From Flavobacteriaceae bacterium (GTDB taxonomy: Bacteria; Bacteroidota; Bacteroidia; Flavobacteriales; Flavobacteriaceae), in assembly GCA_015489265.1 (NCBI GenBank), contig WFZY01000099.1, positions 1-9,212 on the forward strand: DNA of 9,212 nt. The letters run 5' to 3'. A program made the position numbers and the translations under genes. The notes beneath the pieces are model-generated. The model was not told where the DNA came from. It did not search any database and worked only from the letters and a program-made list of their open reading frames with translations. Shown piece by piece: positions 6,777 to 9,212 of the stretch (within the stretch, counting starts at the first letter, position 1; every line of letters begins with the position of its first letter).

Positions 6777-6792
6777 TGGCACAATTTCTGTA
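6777..6792 (+). promoter_or_regulatory. Possible sigma-54 promoter for groEL
   Basis: TGGCAC at 6777-6782, then AATTT and CTGTA, resembles the sigma-54 consensus TGGCAC-N5-TTGCA. The -24 half is perfect. The -12 half has GT in place of GC, with the required ten-base spacing between the GG and the G. Transcription would start near 6803, about 30 bases before the ATG at 6833. No TAnnTTTG box of the vegetative type lies in this gap, and no CIRCE-like repeat is seen. Confidence 0.4.
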
Positions 6793-6832
6793 AAAAAAGA
6801 ATTGAACTAAAAACAAAAAATATTTTAAAACT

Positions 6833-8464
6833 ATGGCAAAGAAAATTCAATTTGATATCGAAGCAAGAGATCAATTAAAAAAAGGTGTTGATGCTTTAGC
6901 AAACGCCGTTAAAGTAACTTTAGGTCCTAAAGGACGAAATGTAATCATAGAAAAATCATTTGGCGGTCCGCAAGTTACCAAAGACGGGGTAACAGTCGCC
7001 AAAGAAATAGAACTGGAAGACCCGCTGGAAAATATGGGTGCTCAAATGGTGAAAGATGTCGCTTCTAAAACCAACGATTTAGCCGGCGACGGTACGACTA
7101 CTGCTACTGTTTTGGCACAAGCTATGGTCAAAGAAGGTTTGAAAAACGTAGCTGCGGGTGCCAATCCGCAAGACCTTAAAAACGGTATGGACAAAGCAAC
7201 GCAAGTTTTGGTAAAAGACCTTGAAAAACAAGCTGTTCCGGTTGGCGATGATTTAGAAAAAATCAAACAAGTTGCTTCTATTTCGGCAAACAATGATAAT
7301 AGCGTTGGTGAAATGATTGCCGATGCATTCGGTAAGGTCGGTAAAGACGGTGTGATTACCGTTGAAGAAGCCAAAGGTATGGAAACCTACGTCGATGTAG
7401 TTGAAGGTATGCAGTTTGATCGTGGTTATTTGTCACCTTATTTTGTAACCAATCACGAAAAAATGGAAGTTGAGCTTGAAAAACCGCTGATTTTATTAGT
7501 GGATAAGAAAATCTCAACCATGAAAGATTTATTGCCTATCTTGGAAAAAGCCGCTCAAACCGGTAGACCATTGTTAATCATAGCCGAAGATGTTGAAGGT
7601 GAAGCTTTGGCAACTTTAGTGGTAAACAAATTGCGTGGCACTTTAAAAATTGCTGCTGTTAAAGCGCCGGGATTCGGTGACAGACGTAAAGCCATGCTTG
7701 ACGACATTGCCATATTGACCGGTGGTACGGTTATTTCCGAAGAAAGGGGTTTTACTCTAGAAAATGCCGGATTAGATATGCTCGGACAAGCAGATCGAAT
7801 TACTATTGATAAAGACAATACGACTATTGTCGGTGGTGCCGGTAAGAAAGAAGATGTTGAAGCGCGTATCAAACAAATCAAAGCCCAAATTGAAACAACC
7901 ACTTCTGATTACGACAAAGAAAAACTTCAAGAACGTTTGGCTAAATTAGCCGGTGGCGTGGCTGTATTATATGTCGGGGCTCCTTCGGAAGTTGAATTAA
8001 AAGAAAAGAAAGATCGTGTTGAAGATGCTTTAAATGCCACTAGAGCAGCCGTTGAAGAAGGTATTATTGCCGGTGGTGGCGTTGCCTTGGTTAGAGCAAA
8101 AAATGCACTTAAAAAAGTTAAAGCTGATAACAAAGATGAAGAAACCGGTATCAAAATTGTAGAACGCGCCATTGAAGAACCATTACGACAAATAGTTAAT
8201 AACGCCGGTAAAGAAGGTGCTATAGTAGTTGGTAAAGTGTCTGAAGGAAAAGGTGATTTCGGTTATGATGCCAAAAATGATGTATATGTCAATATGTTTA
8301 AAGCCGGTATCATAGATCCTAAAAAAGTAACGCGTGTGGCACTTGAAAATGCCAATTCCGTTTCCGGAATGATTTTAACCACCGAAGCTGCCATTACCGA
8401 TATTAAAGAAGAAAATACGGGCGCTGCCATGCCGCCAATGGGTGGTGGTATGCCAATGATGTAA
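6833..8464 (+). CDS. groEL: Chaperonin GroEL (Hsp60)
   Basis: A full-length 543-residue group I chaperonin. Visible signatures are TLGPKGRN (29-36), the ATP-binding GDGTTT (85-90), SFGGPQVTKDGVTVAKEIELED (42-63), VEDALNATRAAVEEGIIAGGG with the catalytic Asp at residue 398, and the glycine-methionine tail MPPMGGGMPMM. It forms the double-ring ATP-driven folding chamber in the cytoplasm and needs GroES as lid. No groES lies immediately upstream: the gap after secG is 164 bases and contains a terminator. The gene therefore seems to be transcribed alone, from a possible sigma-54 site at 6777, and ends at a bidirectional terminator at 8481-8511. The sequence shows no sign of decay, so the partner is expected elsewhere in the genome. 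The ATG at 6833 follows an A-rich leader. Confidence 0.97.
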   Translation: MAKKIQFDIEARDQLKKGVDALANAVKVTLGPKGRNVIIEKSFGGPQVTKDGVTVAKEIELEDPLENMGAQMVKDVASKTNDLAGDGTTTATVLAQAMVKEGLKNVAAGANPQDLKNGMDKATQVLVKDLEKQAVPVGDDLEKIKQVASISANNDNSVGEMIADAFGKVGKDGVITVEEAKGMETYVDVVEGMQFDRGYLSPYFVTNHEKMEVELEKPLILLVDKKISTMKDLLPILEKAAQTGRPLLIIAEDVEGEALATLVVNKLRGTLKIAAVKAPGFGDRRKAMLDDIAILTGGTVISEERGFTLENAGLDMLGQADRITIDKDNTTIVGGAGKKEDVEARIKQIKAQIETTTSDYDKEKLQERLAKLAGGVAVLYVGAPSEVELKEKKDRVEDALNATRAAVEEGIIAGGGVALVRAKNALKKVKADNKDEETGIKIVERAIEEPLRQIVNNAGKEGAIVVGKVSEGKGDFGYDAKNDVYVNMFKAGIIDPKKVTRVALENANSVSGMILTTEAAITDIKEENTGAAMPPMGGGMPMM

Positions 8465-8480
8465 TACGAATTCTAAACAT

Positions 8481-8511
8481 AAAAAAATGCCGGAATATCC
8501 GGCATTTTTTT
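8481..8511. terminator. Bidirectional intrinsic terminator after groEL
   Basis: A7 (8481-8487) leads into ATGCCGGA, a three-base loop (ATA at 8495-8497), TCCGGCAT, and T7 (8505-8511). With the A/T flanks the stem reaches 14 bp. It fits rho-independent termination in both directions, serving groEL on the plus strand and backing up the rplS terminator on the minus strand. Confidence 0.88.
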
Positions 8512-8524
8512 ATGTCTATAAATT

Positions 8525-8551
8525 AAAAAGTCCGGCAATGCCGGACTTTTT
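8525..8551. terminator. Bidirectional intrinsic terminator after rplS
   Basis: AAAAAGTCCGGC (8525-8536), the loop AAT, then GCCGGACTTTTT (8540-8551) form a 12-bp stem with A/T flanks usable on both strands. It lies 22 bases after the rplS stop on the minus strand and 13 bases from the groEL terminator. Confidence 0.85.
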
Positions 8552-8573
8552 AATATCAATAATAATAATTTGA

Positions 8574-8936
8574 TTAAGCTTTTTTAAGGTTTCTTTTTTC
8601 TTTGATACGGGCTTTTTTACCGCGTAAATTTCTAAAGTAGAAGATACGTGATCTACGAACTTTACCATGTTTGTTAACTTCAATTTTTTGAAGTGTCGGC
8701 ATGTTGATAGGGAAAATTCTTTCAACACCGATATCATTTGAAATTTTACGAATGGTAAAAGTTTCCGTAGCACCACTTCCACGACGTTGAACTACGACGC
8801 CTTTAAAAAACTGGGTTCTGGTTTTGTTACCTTCTCTAATTTCGTAATAAACCGTGATTGTATCTCCGGCTCCAAATTCAGGTAAATCTTTTTTTTCAAT
8901 AAGTTCATCTTGAACAAATCTGATTAAGCTATCCAT
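8574..8936 (-). CDS. rplS: 50S ribosomal protein L19
   Basis: A 120-residue protein, normal length for bacterial L19. It shows GAGDTITVYYEIREGNKTR (22-40), TQFFKGVVVQRRGSG (41-55), TFTIRKISNDIGVERIFPINMP (59-80) and the C-terminal GKVRRSRIFYFRNLRGKKARIKE (91-113), all diagnostic of the family. L19 binds 23S rRNA near the subunit interface and contacts bridges to the 30S subunit. The gene is monocistronic here: it has its own promoter (9007-9037), a structured leader and an intrinsic terminator, and it converges on groEL. The start ATG at 8936-8934 gives the standard N-terminus (MDSLIRFVQDEL) and follows an A-rich region without Shine-Dalgarno sequence. Confidence 0.97.
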   Translation of the reverse strand: MDSLIRFVQDELIEKKDLPEFGAGDTITVYYEIREGNKTRTQFFKGVVVQRRGSGATETFTIRKISNDIGVERIFPINMPTLQKIEVNKHGKVRRSRIFYFRNLRGKKARIKEKRNLKKA

Positions 8937-8955
8937 TTTATTCTATTTTAATATG

Positions 8956-9001
8956 AATTCAAAAAAACATTCACGATTTTCGTCAGAGGTTTAATCGAAT
9001 T
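8956..9001 (-). promoter_or_regulatory. Structured 5' leader of rplS (candidate ribosomal-protein autoregulatory RNA)
   Basis: On the transcript, 13 bases (9001-8989, AATTCGATTAAAC) pair with 13 bases (8968-8956, GTTTTTTTGAATT): seven pairs including one G-U, a 2x2 U-U internal loop, then four pairs. Within the enclosed 20 bases, ACGA and TCGT form a small inner hairpin around AAA (8983-8973). The structure begins at the predicted transcription start and ends 19 bases before the ATG. I recall a structured L19 leader class reported for Flavobacteria from comparative genomics, but cannot confirm that this matches it. Confidence 0.5.
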
Positions 9002-9006
9002 GGCTG

Positions 9007-9037
9007 CAAAATTACAAAAAATATTTAATTAACCAAA
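9007..9037 (-). promoter_or_regulatory. Bacteroidota-type promoter for rplS
   Basis: On the minus strand: TTTG (9037-9034), a 19-base spacer, then TAATTTTG (9014-9007). Both halves and the spacing fit the vegetative consensus TTTG-N19-TAnnTTTG. Transcription should begin near 9001, the first base of the leader hairpin. Confidence 0.78.
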
Positions 9038-9079
9038 CTCCCTGATTTGATTTTTTCCGGACTGAAAAAGTTCATTTTC

Positions 9080-9102
9080 AAAAACTCTAAATAATCTTAG
9101 AG
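9080..9102 (-). terminator. Weak intrinsic terminator after the edge membrane-protein gene
   Basis: On the minus strand CTCTAA (9102-9097), a six-base loop and TTAGAG (9090-9085) are followed by five T (9084-9080). The stem is only six base pairs and AT-rich, but it sits eight bases past the stop codon of the edge gene and before the rplS promoter, where a terminator is expected. Confidence 0.5.
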
Positions 9103-9109
9103 ATAGCTA

Positions 9110-9212
9110 CTATGGTAGCATTCTATTTATCAGATTATCACCTGTTTTAATCTTGTACAGAACAATCCCTACAACATGAATAATAATCAAAGCCAAAAGA
9201 GTAAAAACTGCA
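9110..9212 (-). CDS. C-terminal end of a membrane protein, possibly cytochrome b561-like (partial)
   Basis: The minus-strand frame open from the window edge to the TAG at 9112-9110 encodes 33 residues: a hydrophobic helix (AVFTLLALIIIHVVGIVLYK) followed by a hydrophilic tail (IKTGDNLINRMLP). The H-V-x-G-I-x-x-Y-x-x-K-T/K-x-x-N-L-I-x-x-M pattern resembles the last helix and tail of cytochrome b561-type (Ni/Fe-hydrogenase b-type) proteins, in which the histidine can be a haem ligand. With only 33 residues the family call is tentative. The start and most of the gene lie outside the window. It reads in the same direction as rplS. Confidence 0.5.
   Translation of the reverse strand, partial: AVFTLLALIIIHVVGIVLYKIKTGDNLINRMLP

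Noticed and set aside
7042..8172. Three minus-strand open frames opposite groEL (7042-7374, 7555-7902, 7927-8172).
   Set aside because: They are antisense shadows of a strongly conserved gene with biased codons; no recognisable protein features.
8516..8782. Minus-strand 88-residue frame overlapping rplS.
   Set aside because: It is a shifted frame of L19 that runs through the terminator; the true L19 frame is 8574-8936.

Overview
The window looks like chromosomal DNA of a low-GC member of the Bacteroidota. Four things point there: LptE, a TPR protein and SecG lie in an operon order typical of that phylum; there are promoters of the TTTG-N19/20-TAnnTTTG type; there are no Shine-Dalgarno sequences, only A-rich leaders; and a long surface protein opens with the 'MLDVKSTDKGILIPRMT' cap common in Bacteroidota. 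I cannot place it below phylum with confidence.

Layout. Bases 1-1872 (minus) hold the first 624 residues of a secreted modular fibre: signal peptide, N-terminal cap, a discoidin-like F5/8 type C domain, then a module with six 14-residue YadA-type repeats. A second copy of that module, 199 residues on, begins just before the window ends. A good Bacteroidota promoter precedes this gene. A 520-base AT-rich gap separates it from a divergent family-2 glycosyltransferase (2393-3310). An APC-superfamily amino acid/polyamine-type permease follows (3483-4799), preceded by a perfect 8-bp palindromic hairpin.

Bases 5044-6668 form a tight envelope-biogenesis operon: lptE, a TPR protein of unknown function overlapping lptE by 7 bases, and secG. 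A TATATTTG -7 box lies just upstream and a strong intrinsic terminator follows. groEL (6833-8464) is next, alone: the groES gene that normally sits between secG and groEL in this neighbourhood is not there. A possible sigma-54 promoter lies in the short gap before groEL.

groEL and rplS (8574-8936, minus) converge on two back-to-back bidirectional terminators whose arms share one 7-base sequence. rplS has a textbook promoter and, starting at the predicted transcription start, a long imperfect hairpin that looks like a ribosomal-protein leader for autoregulation. The right edge carries the last 33 codons of a membrane protein, probably cytochrome b561-like, also on the minus strand.

Most of the window is housekeeping: outer-membrane LPS transport, Sec export, chaperonin and ribosome. 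I see no defence, mobile or biosynthetic system. The parts most worth a second look are the modular fibre, the orphan groEL with its sigma-54-like site, and the rplS leader.
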